A stretch of 64,000 bases of DNA from Caulobacteraceae bacterium. Its GTDB lineage: Bacteria; Pseudomonadota; Alphaproteobacteria; Caulobacterales; Caulobacteraceae. Made by a program: the position numbers and the translations under genes. The stretch covers positions 110,298-174,297 of the forward strand of contig JAUJMO010000001.1 of assembly GCA_030446805.1 (NCBI GenBank), given 5' to 3'. The notes below the pieces were generated by a model. It searched no databases and was not told the origin of the DNA. It saw only the letters and a list, made by a program, of their open reading frames with translations. Of this stretch, positions 1 through 8,887 are shown one piece after another. Position 1 is the first letter of the stretch. Every line of letters begins with the position of its first letter.

Positions 1-668
1 TGGGAGGGTCCGAGAACGACGAGCTGTTCGGCCAGGACGGCGACGACCGGATCGGCGGCCAGGACGGCGACGACTTCGTCGATGGCGGCGCCGGCCGCGA
101 CACCCTGTTCGGGGACGCCGGAAACGACCTGATGGTGGGAGGGTCCGAGAACGACGAGCTGTTCGGCCAGGACGGCGACGACCGGATCGGGGGTCAGGAC
201 GGGGACGACTTCATCGACGGCGGGGTCGGGCGCGACACGCTGTTCGGCGACGCGGGTCGGGACCACATCCTGGGCGGGTCCGAGGACGACCGGCTGCACG
301 GCCAGGACGGCGACGACCTCATGGGCGGTCAGGACGGAAACGACTTCCTGGAGGGCGGTTCCGGTGGTGACCGGCTGTTCGGAGATGCCGGTGACGACCT
401 GCTGTTCGGAGGGGCGGGCGATGACGCCTTGAGCGGTGGAGACGGGATCGACACCGCGGTGTTCCAGGGCCGAAGGGCGGACTATCAGTTGATGCAGACG
501 CAAGACGGCCGGGTGTTCGGGATCATGGGACCCGACGGCACGGACACCCTGGCCGGGATCGAGCGCCTCCAGTTCAGCGACGGGACCTTCGATGTGCAAA
601 CGGCGGACGCCTTCCTCGCGGACCCTGCGTCCTCGTCGGCGTTCACCGCGGACGGCTTGCTGGTCTAG
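1..668 (+). CDS. RTX calcium-binding repeat protein, 5'-truncated by window edge (RTX1)
   Basis: The reading frame is open from base 3 and encodes the last 221 residues of a protein built of glycine/aspartate nonapeptides (GGxGxDxLx), the calcium-binding beta-roll of RTX proteins secreted by type I systems. Three 45-residue super-repeats are visible (bases 3-137, 138-272 and 273-407), each starting GGSE and containing QDGDD and LFGDAG. A short non-repeat C-terminal module follows (GIDTAVF, then DGTDTLAGIERLQF), the same module that ends the three other RTX genes here. The protein ends ADGLLV, an acidic residue followed by hydrophobics as in many type I secretion signals. The true start lies outside the window, and the passenger function cannot be read from this piece. 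Confidence 0.9.
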   Translation, partial: GGSENDELFGQDGDDRIGGQDGDDFVDGGAGRDTLFGDAGNDLMVGGSENDELFGQDGDDRIGGQDGDDFIDGGVGRDTLFGDAGRDHILGGSEDDRLHGQDGDDLMGGQDGNDFLEGGSGGDRLFGDAGDDLLFGGAGDDALSGGDGIDTAVFQGRRADYQLMQTQDGRVFGIMGPDGTDTLAGIERLQFSDGTFDVQTADAFLADPASSSAFTADGLLV

Positions 669-691
669 CGGGCTCGCCGGTCGTCGCCCCA

Positions 692-722
692 GTAAGGCCG
701 CTCGTCCCGCGGGCGGCCTTAC
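692..722. terminator. Hairpin between convergent RTX1 and purB
   Basis: A perfect 10-bp stem (692-701 with 713-722, arm GTAAGGCCGC) encloses an 11-nt loop between two convergent genes, and the purB stop codon lies in its right arm. Neither strand has a strong T-tract after it. It could serve both genes as a weak bidirectional terminator, but this rests on position and pairing only. Confidence 0.45.
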
Positions 723-2038
723 CTCCGAGCCCCATCCTCTCCGAACACCCGGGCGAAGATCAGGTCCAGGTGGCGGAAGTGATGCGACAGGTCGAAGAGC
801 TCGGCCAGTTGCTCGGATGACAGGTGGGAGGAGACCTCCGGGTCCGCCTGGAGCAGGCTGAGGAAGTCGCCGTCCTCGCGCCAGACGCGCATGGCGTTCC
901 GCTGCACCGCGGCATAGGCGGCCTCGCGCGACGACCCGGCCTGGGTCAGCGCCAGCAGGACGCGCTGGCTGTGCACCAGCCCGCCAAGCCGGTCCAGATT
1001 GCGCAGCATGTTGTCGGGATAGACCGTCATGCGCTCGACCACGCCGGCCAGGCGGTGCAGGGCGAAGTCAAGGTGGGCGGTGGCGTCCGGCGCAATGCCG
1101 CGCTCCACGGCCGAGTGGCTGATGTCGCGCTCGTGCCACAGCGCGACGTTCTCCAGGGCGGGCGTCACAGCGGAGCGGACCAGGCGGGCCAGGCCCGTCA
1201 GGTTCTCGGTCAGGATCGGGTTGCGCTTGTGGGGCATGGCCGAGCTGCCCTTCTGGCCGGGATCGAAGGCCTCCTCGACCTCGAGCACCTCCGTGCGCTG
1301 GAGGTGGCGGATCTCGGTGGCGAGGCGTTCGACCGAGGAGGCGATCACGCCCAAGGCGGCGAAAAAGGCCGCGTGGCGATCGCGCGGGATCACCTGGGTG
1401 GAGACGGGCTCGACGGCCAGGCCCATCCGCTCGGCCACGTGGGCCTCCACGCGCGGATCCACGCTGGCGAAGGTGCCGACGGGCCCGCTGATGGCGCAGG
1501 TGGCCACTTCGAAGCGGGCCATGGCCAGGCGTTCGCGGGCGCGGCTCCACTCCGCGTAGAAGCTGGCCAGCTTCAGCCCGAAGGTGGTGGGTTCGGCGTG
1601 GATGCCATGGCTGCGGCCCACCACGGGCGTGAGCTTGTGCTCCATCGCCCGGGTCTTCAGCGCGGCCAGAACGCGTTCCACGCCCTCCATGAGCAGGTCC
1701 GCGGCACGGCTGAGCTGAACGGCCAAGGTGGTGTCCAAAACGTCCGACGAGGTCATGCCCTGGTGCAGGAACCGGGCGTCTTCGCCCACGATCTCAGACA
1801 CATGCGTCAGAAAGGCGATGACGTCGTGCTTGGTCTCGCGCTCGATGGCGTCGATGCGCGCGCTGTCGAACTCCGCGTCGCGGCCGCGGGCCCAGATGGC
1901 GGCGGCGGCCGCCTTCGGGATAGTCCCGAGCTCGGCCATGGCGTCGGCGGCGTGGGCCTCGATTTCGAACCAGATGCGGTATTTGGTCCGATCGGACCAG
2001 AGCTCGGCCATCGCCGGGCGGGTGTAACGGGGAATCAT
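719..2038 (-). CDS. purB: Adenylosuccinate lyase
   Basis: This 439-residue fumarase/aspartase-superfamily enzyme splits adenylosuccinate to AMP and fumarate, and SAICAR to AICAR and fumarate, in cytosolic purine synthesis. The family signature [10 protein letters not shown] is intact and lies in the flexible catalytic loop. The N-terminus ([14 protein letters not shown]) is typical of PurB, and the [11 protein letters not shown] and [13 protein letters not shown] stretches match conserved blocks. Length is normal. It stands alone, convergent with RTX1 and in the same direction as the DUF5872-like gene upstream. Confidence 0.96.
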   Translation of the reverse strand: MIPRYTRPAMAELWSDRTKYRIWFEIEAHAADAMAELGTIPKAAAAAIWARGRDAEFDSARIDAIERETKHDVIAFLTHVSEIVGEDARFLHQGMTSSDVLDTTLAVQLSRAADLLMEGVERVLAALKTRAMEHKLTPVVGRSHGIHAEPTTFGLKLASFYAEWSRARERLAMARFEVATCAISGPVGTFASVDPRVEAHVAERMGLAVEPVSTQVIPRDRHAAFFAALGVIASSVERLATEIRHLQRTEVLEVEEAFDPGQKGSSAMPHKRNPILTENLTGLARLVRSAVTPALENVALWHERDISHSAVERGIAPDATAHLDFALHRLAGVVERMTVYPDNMLRNLDRLGGLVHSQRVLLALTQAGSSREAAYAAVQRNAMRVWREDGDFLSLLQADPEVSSHLSSEQLAELFDLSHHFRHLDLIFARVFGEDGARR

Positions 2039-2102
2039 GGGCGGGAAGGGCGCCGCGGGCCCGCCGGTGTCAAGGCGCCTGGGACGCTAGAGCGTGCGCG
2101 GG

Positions 2103-2123
2103 AGCCGGCCTCGAGCGCCGGCT
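2103..2123 (-). terminator. Short hairpin downstream of the DUF5872-like gene
   Basis: AGCCGGC (2103-2109) pairs with GCCGGCT (2117-2123) around a 7-nt loop in the gap between the DUF5872-like stop and the purB start. There is no clear T-tract, so it may be a weak terminator or simply a GC-rich palindrome. Confidence 0.25.
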
Positions 2124-2142
2124 TGGGCGAAAGGCCCTGAGC

Positions 2143-2658
2143 TCAGGCGGTGAGCGCCTGCTCCAGCTGCTCGCGCGTCATGCGGGAGCGGCCGACGATA
2201 TTGCGCTTGCGGGCTTCGGCCAGCAGGTCGGTCTTGGTCTTGTCGCCCCACTTGCCGTGGCCGCCGCGATGCAGCGCCGCCTTGCGGGCCACCGCCTCAG
2301 GCTGGGCGGTCTGGCGCTCGCCCTTCCTCAGGCCCTCGCGCTTGGCTTCGGTGGTGCGCGCGTATTCCTCCTCGCTGAGCGTCTCGCGCGCCCGCTTGGG
2401 CAGATAGCGTTCGCCGGTCTCCAGGCTTTCGCGGCCGGACCGGGTCCCCCACTCTTCCTTCTCCCATTGCAGCAGGTGATTGTCGGCATCGGGCTTTTCG
2501 CCCAGGAAACCGCCGCCGCGGCGCTTGTACTCCTGGACCGCCATCTGCGCCTTGCGCGCGGACCAGACGCCGGGGCGGCCGCCCTTGTCGCCCGCGGTGA
2601 TCTCGTGTTTGACCCGCTCCCAGAGTTCGGGATCGGTCTTTTGGGCGACGGCGCTCAT
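2143..2658 (-). CDS. DUF5872-like protein with C-terminal Rho-N/SAP-like helix-extended-helix
   Basis: The protein is 171 residues long and highly charged. The N-terminal block (DPELWERVKHEIT, GDKGGRPGVWSARKAQ, EYKRRGGG) resembles the DUF5872 family as I remember it. The last 30 residues (KTDLLAEARKRNI, then MTREQLEQAL) look like the small Rho-N/SAP-type nucleic-acid-binding fold. The start at 2658 was chosen over an upstream in-frame one because homology-like sequence begins at MSAVAQKTDPELW. It is divergent from the GST gene with 69 bp between starts. A role in binding nucleic acid is an inference. Confidence 0.75.
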   Translation of the reverse strand: MSAVAQKTDPELWERVKHEITAGDKGGRPGVWSARKAQMAVQEYKRRGGGFLGEKPDADNHLLQWEKEEWGTRSGRESLETGERYLPKRARETLSEEEYARTTEAKREGLRKGERQTAQPEAVARKAALHRGGHGKWGDKTKTDLLAEARKRNIVGRSRMTREQLEQALTA

Positions 2659-2727
2659 GTCGCCTGCAACGAGGCGGGGAGCCGGGCGGTTCCGCTCCGC
2701 GTTGGGCAGCGAAAACAAGGAGCAGGC

Positions 2728-3369
2728 ATGGAACTGGTGATCGGCGACAAGACCTATTCGTCCTGGTCCATGCGGCCGTGGCTGGTGCTGAAGCGCGCCG
2801 GCGCCGAGTTCACCGAAACCCTCGTGCGCCTCAACCGGCCCGAGACGCCGGCGCAGCTGGCCTTGCACTCGCCCTCAGGGCTGGTTCCCGCGCTGAAGCT
2901 CGACGGGGTGACGCTGTGGGACTCGCTGGCCATCAGCGAATGGGCGGCCGAGCGCTATCCCGAGGCGCGGCTCTGGCCGGAGGATCCCACCGCCCGCGCC
3001 CTGGCCCGGGCGGCCGCATCGGAGATGCACGCCGGCTTCCGCTCGCTTCGGGGCGAACTTCCCATGGACCTGTCCAGGCGGGAGCACAAAACGGTGACGC
3101 CCATCACGGAGGCCGACATCCGCCGCGTCACCCGGCTGTGGACGGAGCTTCGTCGCCGCTCGGCGGCGGACGGGCCGTTCCTCCTGGGCGGTTGGTCGAT
3201 CGCGGACGCCTTTTTCACCCCGGTCGCGACGCGGTTCCGCAGCTACGGAGTTCTCCTCAGCGACTACGGCGACGCGGGCGAGGCGGGGACCTATGCGCAG
3301 GCGCTGCTGGCCGAGCCGGAGTTCCTGGAGTGGGAACGCGGGGCCCTGGCGGAGCAGGCGGGCGCCTGA
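2728..3369 (+). CDS. Glutathione S-transferase family protein
   Basis: At 213 residues this has the usual GST length. The N-terminal thioredoxin-like domain (LVIGDKTYSSWSMRPWLVLK) carries Ser-Ser-Trp-Ser where glutathione is activated, and the SGLVPALKLDG stretch holds the conserved cis-proline. The C-terminal all-helical domain includes FLLGGWSIADAFF with the N-capping Asp. The cytosolic enzyme would conjugate glutathione to electrophiles; its substrate is unknown. The ATG at 2728 is chosen because AAGGAG (2717-2722) lies just upstream. The stop codon sits in a 15-bp tandem duplication (3357-3386). Confidence 0.93.
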   Translation: MELVIGDKTYSSWSMRPWLVLKRAGAEFTETLVRLNRPETPAQLALHSPSGLVPALKLDGVTLWDSLAISEWAAERYPEARLWPEDPTARALARAAASEMHAGFRSLRGELPMDLSRREHKTVTPITEADIRRVTRLWTELRRRSAADGPFLLGGWSIADAFFTPVATRFRSYGVLLSDYGDAGEAGTYAQALLAEPEFLEWERGALAEQAGA

Positions 3370-3520
3370 CCGGCGGGCGCCTGACCCGGCCTGCGCCCGA
3401 CCCGGCCTGCGCGCGGCCCCGGCGACTATCGCTGGCTTGAGGTGTTCGAGTCGACGGTCTGCGGCTGCGGGCGGAAGCGGCGGGTGCTATTCCAGTCTCC
3501 AGCGGCGTTTAGGATCCGCC

Positions 3521-4290
3521 ATGACGGCAACTTTCAAGGATCACTTTTCGAGCCATGCGGCGGGCTATGCCAAGCACAGGCCGACCTATCCCGTGGCTTT
3601 GGTCGACTTTCTGGCCAGGGTGGCTCCAGGTCGTGAGCTCGCCTTGGATTGCGGCTGCGGCACAGGGCAGCTCTCAGTGCTTCTCGCGGGGCGCTTCGAC
3701 CGAGTGGTGGCGACAGATGCGAGTCAGCAGCAACTAGAGAACGCGACTCTGGCTCCGCAAATCGAATACCGCTGCGCACCTGCGGAACAAAGCGGCCTTC
3801 GGACTGCAGCGCTGATCTGATCGTCGCCGCACAAGCGGCGCATTGGTTCGATCTGCCAGCCTTTTACGCTGAGGTCAGCTGCGTGGGCCGTGCGCAGGCG
3901 GCTATCGCCCTCGTGGTTTATGGGATCGTTAGGATCACCGAAAGCCCGGAGATTGATAGCGTCGTCTCGGATTTCTATCACCGGATCCTGGGCCCGCATT
4001 GGCCTGCCGAGCGCCGTCACGTAGAGGACGGGTATCGGTCGTTGCCCTTCCCATTCCGCGAGATCGACGCCCCGGAACTCGCGATGGAAGCCTCGTGGGC
4101 CTTGCCCGACTTCCTTGGATATATCGGGACGTGGTCGGCTGTGCGCGCGCTTGAAAGGGTGGCAGGCGATGCACCCGTCGATGCGTTCCGGCGCGATCTC
4201 GCTCTGGCGTGGGGGCCAGAGGCCACGGTCCGCCCAATTCAGTGGCCGCTCTCGCTCCGAGTCGGCCACCTTGACCGGGGTCGAAGATGA
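3521..4290 (+). pseudogene. Class I SAM-dependent methyltransferase, single-base frameshift
   Basis: The first part (from ATG 3521, after AGGA at 3511) reads DHFSSHAAGYAKHRPTYP, then LALDCGCGTGQLS, the SAM-binding motif I. The frame ends at 3820. From about 3800 the continuation lies one frame over (SADLIVAAQAAHWFD, then FYAEV), a classic methyltransferase core, ending at 4290. Restoring one C at the CTTCGG near 3799 gives GLPDCSADLI and rejoins the two halves, so a one-base deletion explains the break. It is either a recent pseudogene or a sequencing error. The substrate is unknown. Confidence 0.8.
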
Positions 4291-4431
4291 CGAGTGGCGC
4301 CCCCCTCTGGTGTTCACCATAGCAAGATGCTGATGGTCAGCTTTGCGGATCCTGGGAAGGGTTGAGGCCGCCACAGCCGCGGCGCGAAACGAAGTGCTTG
4401 AGCCGCCAAGTCGGAGCTGCTGTTGCACAGC

Positions 4432-5145
4432 TCAGAACAGGCCCAGCGCCTTGAGGCTGGCCACGCCGTCGCGGCCGACGATCAGATGGTCGTGGACCTC
4501 CACCCTCAGAGCGCGGCCGGCGGAGACGACCTCCCGGGTCATCTCGATGTCGGCGCGGGAGGGGGTGGGGTCGCCGCTTGGGTGATTGTGCACCAGGATC
4601 ACGGCGCTGGACGACAGCTCCAGGGCGCGGCGCATGATCTCGCGCGGATAGACGGGGGCGTGGTCGACCGTGCCCTCGTTCATGACCTCGTCCGCGATGA
4701 GCTGGTTCTTGCGGTCCAGGAACAGGACCCGGAACTGTTCGCGCGGCTGGTGGGCCAGGGCCACGCGCACATAGGCCAGCAGGGCGGACCAGGAGGAGAT
4801 CACCGTGCGGTCGCGGGTTTCGCCCAGGGTGACGCGTTTGGCCGCTTCGTGCAGGGCCCGAAGATCCAGGGCGGTCTCGGCTCCGACCCTCAGCTTCCTG
4901 CCGCTGGCGTCCAGGCATTCCACGCGCAGGAGCTCGGCTTCGGGGGCGGCGAGAACGGCGGAGATGGAGCCGAACCGGGCCAGCAGGGTCTTGGCCAAGG
5001 GTTTGACGTCGCGCTGCGGGATGGAGCGGAACAGGAACAGCTCCAGCAGTTCGTAGTCCGGCAGGCTTTCCAGGCCGGCTGAGCGGGCGCGAACGCGCAG
5101 GCGCTCGCGATGGCCGCTGTTCAGCTTGCCGGCCGTCTCGCTCAG
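4432..5145 (-). CDS. radC: RadC family JAB/MPN-domain protein, apparent CTG start
   Basis: The C-terminal half carries the JAMM metalloprotease-like motif HNHPSGDPTPSRADI. Reading upstream, the frame keeps a full RadC N-terminus: GHRERL, then LPDYELLELFLFR and RDVKPLAKTLLARFG, the helix-hairpin-helix part. No ATG or GTG lies in frame before that block. TTG at 4998 would remove about 50 conserved residues. The best fit is CTG at 5143-5145, overlapping the map stop codon and giving 237 residues, the normal family length. Despite the name, a role in DNA repair is not established. It is translationally coupled to map. Confidence 0.85.
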   Translation of the reverse strand: MSETAGKLNSGHRERLRVRARSAGLESLPDYELLELFLFRSIPQRDVKPLAKTLLARFGSISAVLAAPEAELLRVECLDASGRKLRVGAETALDLRALHEAAKRVTLGETRDRTVISSWSALLAYVRVALAHQPREQFRVLFLDRKNQLIADEVMNEGTVDHAPVYPREIMRRALELSSSAVILVHNHPSGDPTPSRADIEMTREVVSAGRALRVEVHDHLIVGRDGVASLKALGLF

Positions 5146-6020
5146 GGCTGGGACCCGGGCTTGTCCAGGCCCGCGGGGGAGTAGGTGAACACCTCCACTC
5201 CGTCCTCGGTGACGCCCACGCTGTGCTCGTATTGCGCCGACAGGGACTTGTCGCGCGTGACCGCGGTCCAGCCGTCGTTCAGGACCTTCACCTCCTTGCG
5301 GCCCAGATTGATCATGGGCTCGATGGTGAAGAACATGCCGGGGCGCATCTCGATGTTCGCCTGCGACCGGGCGCCCGGCTCGCGGCTGGCGCTCGCGTCA
5401 TAGTGCAGGACGCTGGGGGCGTCGTGGAACAGGCGGCCGATGCCGTGGCCGCAGAAGTCCTCGACCACCGAACAGCGCTGGGCGTGCGCATAGCTCTGGA
5501 TGGCCTGTCCGATGTCGCTGAACCGGGCGCCGGGCTTCACGGCGGCCACGCCGCGAGTCAGGCACTCGTGGGTGATGTCCAGCAGGCGCTGCGCCCGAGG
5601 CGCGATCTGGCCCACCGGATACATGCGGCTGGAGTCGCCGTGCCAGCCGTCCAGCTTCACCGTGGCGTCGATGTTGGCGATGTCGCCTTCGCGCAGGACC
5701 AGGTTGGAGCGGCCGCCGGGGACGCCGTGGCAGACCACATGGTTGACGCTGATGCAGGTGGTCCGCCCATAGCCGCGGTAGAAGAGGCAGGCGGGTTCGG
5801 CCCCATGGTCCATGGTGAATTCGTAGGCCAGCCGGTCGAGGTCGTCGGTCAGAACGCCGGGCCTGACCAGGGGCGCCAGCATGTCGAGCAGCTCGGCCAC
5901 CAGGCGGCCGGCGCGGCGCATGCCTTCGAAATCCTCCGGGCGGTGGAGACGGAGCTGGCCCGTGCGGATCTGGACCTCGGCGTCGGCGGCCTCGGGGCCC
6001 TGGGTTTCGTGGACGTTCAT
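5142..6020 (-). CDS. map: Type I methionine aminopeptidase
   Basis: A 292-residue enzyme that removes the initiator methionine from nascent proteins in the cytosol. All five metal ligands of the pita-bread fold are visible: Asp in ANIDATV, Asp in HGDSSRMY, His in CGHGIGRLFH, Glu in FFTIEPM and Glu in AQYEHSV. The N-terminus is about 30 residues longer than the minimal E. coli form. Its stop overlaps the proposed radC start. It is divergent from the M28 peptidase gene. Confidence 0.96.
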   Translation of the reverse strand: MNVHETQGPEAADAEVQIRTGQLRLHRPEDFEGMRRAGRLVAELLDMLAPLVRPGVLTDDLDRLAYEFTMDHGAEPACLFYRGYGRTTCISVNHVVCHGVPGGRSNLVLREGDIANIDATVKLDGWHGDSSRMYPVGQIAPRAQRLLDITHECLTRGVAAVKPGARFSDIGQAIQSYAHAQRCSVVEDFCGHGIGRLFHDAPSVLHYDASASREPGARSQANIEMRPGMFFTIEPMINLGRKEVKVLNDGWTAVTRDKSLSAQYEHSVGVTEDGVEVFTYSPAGLDKPGSQP

Positions 6021-6106
6021 GCGTGCTCCCTCCGGCGGTGCATAACATAGAAGACCCCGGGCGCGCCCGCTTGAGGCGCCGCACGGTTTGGGCCACGAAG
6101 GCGGGC

Positions 6107-7549
6107 ATGAACACCGCGCTCCGCCTGGCCGTCCTGCCCCTCCTGACCGTTCTCCTTGCGACCCCCGTGGGCGCGCAGACCCGGAGGGCTACGCCGGAGC
6201 CGGACCTGGAGCGGACCGCGGCCCAGCTGCGCGACCGGGCGGCCACGGACGCCACCGCCTATGAGTTCGTGGAAGGGCTGACCACCGAGATCGGGCCGCG
6301 CCAGGCGGGCACGCCGGCTGAGCGGCGCGCGGCCGAGTGGGCCGCGGCGCGGATGCGGCGGCTGGGCTTCGACCGGGTCAGCATCGAGGAGTTCCCGCTC
6401 GCGGCCTGGGTGCGGGGCGAGGAGGAGGCCGTGATCCTGGGCGCCAATCCGCAACGCGTGGAGCTGGATGCGCTGGGTGGATCCTCGTCCACCCCCCCGG
6501 GCGGGATCGAGGCCGAGGTGGTGATCTTCGACACCCTGGAGGCGCTGCAGGCCGCCCCGGCAGGGTCGCTCCGGGGCAGGATCGCCATGGTGAACCGGCG
6601 GATGACGCGCACCCAGACGGGGCAGGGCTATGGCCCCGTTTCGGCGGGGCGGAGCGGGGGCCCTCGGGCGGCGGCGCAGGCGGGCGCAGTCGCCTTTCTG
6701 CTGCGTTCGGCGGGAACGGACAGCCACCGCTTCGCGCACACAGGCGCCACGGCCTATCCCGAAGGCCGGCAGCCCATCCCGTCGGCGGCGGTGTCCAATC
6801 CGGACGCGGACCAGATCGAGCGGCTGGCCAGGCGGGGACCGGTGCGCATGCGGCTGGTGCTGAACTCGACCCTGCAGACGGCCTCGCGCTCGCAGAACGT
6901 GGTGGCCGAGATCCGCGGGCGGGAGCGGCCGGACGAGGTGGTGCTGCTGGGCTGCCACCTGGACAGCTGGGACCAGGGCACGGGCGCGATCGACGACGCG
7001 GCCGGCTGCGCCATCGTGACCGGGGCGGCCAAGCTGATCGCGGACCTGCCGCGCAACCCCCGCAGAACCATCCGGGTGGTGCTGTTCGGCGCTGAGGAGG
7101 TGAGCCAGCCCGGCGGGCAGGGGCTGTCAGGCGCGCGCTTCCACGCCGCGCGGGCGGATGCGCCCAATATCGTGCTGGCGGCCGAGAGCGACTTCGGCGC
7201 GGGCCCCATCTATTCGGTGCAACTGCCGGCGGCCGCGGCTGGCACCGAGTTCGCCCGCGCCTTTTCCCGGGTGATCCTGCCCACCGGGGCATTGTTCGAC
7301 GCTTCACCCGCGACCGGCTCGGGTCCCGACATCGGGCCCTTGATCGCCGCCCACCGCACGCCGCCGGCGGAGCTGCAGCAGGACGGCACGGACTATTTCG
7401 ACTTCCACCACACACCGGACGACACCCTGGACAAGATCAAGCCCGAGGCGCTTCGCCAGAACGTGGCCGTCTGGGCCGCCTTCGCCTGGATGGCGGCCGA
7501 GAGCGGGTTCGACTTCCGCGGGGCGCCCGCCCCCACGCCCACGCGATGA
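6107..7549 (+). CDS. Exported M28-family zinc aminopeptidase with PA-like insert
   Basis: This 480-residue protein begins with a signal peptide (hydrophobic run about residues 5-20, ending VGAQ). A segment around residues 120-260 resembles the protease-associated domain. The C-terminal M28 metallopeptidase core has HLDSW, then AIDDAAG, FGAEE and DFHHTPDDT, which supply the co-catalytic zinc ligands and the general-base Glu. It is likely a periplasmic or secreted aminopeptidase. The start at 6107 is chosen because the signal peptide begins there. Its stop overlaps the next start (ATGA, 7546-7549). Confidence 0.92.
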   Translation: MNTALRLAVLPLLTVLLATPVGAQTRRATPEPDLERTAAQLRDRAATDATAYEFVEGLTTEIGPRQAGTPAERRAAEWAAARMRRLGFDRVSIEEFPLAAWVRGEEEAVILGANPQRVELDALGGSSSTPPGGIEAEVVIFDTLEALQAAPAGSLRGRIAMVNRRMTRTQTGQGYGPVSAGRSGGPRAAAQAGAVAFLLRSAGTDSHRFAHTGATAYPEGRQPIPSAAVSNPDADQIERLARRGPVRMRLVLNSTLQTASRSQNVVAEIRGRERPDEVVLLGCHLDSWDQGTGAIDDAAGCAIVTGAAKLIADLPRNPRRTIRVVLFGAEEVSQPGGQGLSGARFHAARADAPNIVLAAESDFGAGPIYSVQLPAAAAGTEFARAFSRVILPTGALFDASPATGSGPDIGPLIAAHRTPPAELQQDGTDYFDFHHTPDDTLDKIKPEALRQNVAVWAAFAWMAAESGFDFRGAPAPTPTR

Positions 7550-8307
7550 CGGGCGATCGCGTCACAGCCGCGATCCTGATCATCGGCGACGAGATCCTGT
7601 CGGGGCGGACCCAGGACACCAACACCCAGACCCTGGCGCGCTTCCTGGGCGTGCGCGGGATCGAGGTGATCGAGGTCCGGATCGTGCCGGACGAGACGGA
7701 CCGGATCGTCGAGGCGGTGAACACCCTGCGAGCCCGGGCCGACTACCTGTTCACCACCGGCGGCATCGGGCCCACCCACGACGACATCACCGCCGACGCG
7801 GTGGCCCAGGCCTTCGGGACGCCTCTGCCGGAGAATGCGGAAGCCGTGGCCCTGCTGCAGGGCCGCTACCCGGGCCAGGAGCTGAACGCCGCACGGCGGC
7901 GCATGGCGCGCATCCCGGAGGGCGCAAGCCTGATCGCCAACCCCGTCAGCATGGCGCCGGGGTTCCAGATCGGCAACGTCTTCGTCCTGGCGGGCGTGCC
8001 GGCCATCATGACGGGCATGCTGGACGACGTGGCGCTGCGGCTGCGGGGCGGCCAGCCGGTGGTGAGCCGCACCGTGCGCGTCTCCGGCGTGGGCGAAGGC
8101 GACATCGCCCAGCCCCTGGCCGCGGCCGCCAGAACCCACCGCGATCTGTCGCTCGGCAGCTACCCCTTCTTCGACCCCCCCGCGGGCCGCTACGGCTCCA
8201 ACCTGGTCGTGCGCGGCCGGGACGCGGCGCAGGTGGAGGCCGTGGTGGAAGAGCTGGTCGGCGCCTTGCAGGCCGTGGGGGTGACGGGGATCACGCGGCC
8301 GGACTGA
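7546..8307 (+). CDS. CinA N-terminal-type (molybdopterin-binding fold) protein
   Basis: The 253-residue protein has the MoCF/MogA-like fold of the CinA N-terminus: AAILIIGDEILSGRTQDTN at the start, FTTGGIGPTHDDIT in the middle and LAGVPAIM later. The C-terminal nicotinamide-nucleotide amidase domain of full CinA is absent, as in many stand-alone alphaproteobacterial members. Possible roles include nucleotide pyrophosphatase activity, as reported for some CinA/COG1058 proteins; this is inference. The 4-bp overlap with the peptidase gene implies co-translation. Confidence 0.88.
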   Translation: MTGDRVTAAILIIGDEILSGRTQDTNTQTLARFLGVRGIEVIEVRIVPDETDRIVEAVNTLRARADYLFTTGGIGPTHDDITADAVAQAFGTPLPENAEAVALLQGRYPGQELNAARRRMARIPEGASLIANPVSMAPGFQIGNVFVLAGVPAIMTGMLDDVALRLRGGQPVVSRTVRVSGVGEGDIAQPLAAAARTHRDLSLGSYPFFDPPAGRYGSNLVVRGRDAAQVEAVVEELVGALQAVGVTGITRPD

Positions 8308-8405
8308 GGGGGAGGGGCGGGGCGGCGAAACGCACCTGTTCGGGACGGCGACCCAGGCCTGACTGGACCCTCCCAGGCTCGCTCTGTAGAGCCTCGCCCT
8401 GCAGT

Positions 8406-8490
8406 GCGGACGTGGCGGAACGGTAGACGCAGCGGACTTAAAATCCGTTGGCCCCAGGTCGTGTGGGTTCGAGTCCCACCGTCCGCACCA
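8406..8490 (+). tRNA. tRNA-Leu (anticodon UAA)
   Basis: An 85-nt tRNA with acceptor stem GCGGACG/CGTCCGC, an encoded 3' ACCA, T-arm GTGGG-TTCGAGT-CCCAC and anticodon loop CTTAAAA (anticodon TAA). The extra arm is long, as expected of a class II leucine tRNA. Its 3' half (from the anticodon loop on) is duplicated 6283 bp downstream at 14721-14783. Confidence 0.97.
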
Positions 8491-8605
8491 ATCTCCTAAG
8501 CACCCCATCGCCCGAGGCGACCAGGCCATCGACTGCCGCAAGAACGGTGGCGATCCCTCGCGTGCTTAGATGGACCGCCGCGCCCGTGTGGTCGGTCGCC
8601 AGGCT

Positions 8606-8887
8606 TCAGTTCATCGCTTTAGCCCTGTCCCGCCTAGCCCTGGTGACCTTCGCGCCCGCGGCGCGGGCGCGGCTGACCATGTCGTTGAAGCTGGCCGGGG
8701 TCATGGCGAGGCGCGCAACCACGTGTTTCTCAACCTCGTCCGGCCGGCCGTCTCCAAGCGCAAAACGTTGATCAGCCAGGGTGATGACCACCGCGCCGCC
8801 TACCATCCCCACTGCAACGCAATCGGTCACCCAGCGGGTGGGTAGGTCGTGATGCTCCACGACCTTCATCGCTTGCTGCTCATTCAT
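8606..8887 (-). CDS. Small protein of unknown function (93 aa)
   Basis: The 93-residue protein reads LPTRWVTDCVAVGMVGG, then HVVARLAMTPASFNDMV, and ends in a basic tail. A good ribosome site (AGGAGACG) sits just upstream of ATG 8887, which supports it as a real gene. It faintly recalls DUF3467-type proteins (a PTR(F/W)V start and an arginine-leucine-methionine-proline region), but I do not assign it. It is the only non-RTX gene between the tRNA and its downstream fragment and shows no integrase or transposase features. Confidence 0.6.
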   Translation of the reverse strand: MNEQQAMKVVEHHDLPTRWVTDCVAVGMVGGAVVITLADQRFALGDGRPDEVEKHVVARLAMTPASFNDMVSRARAAGAKVTRARRDRAKAMN

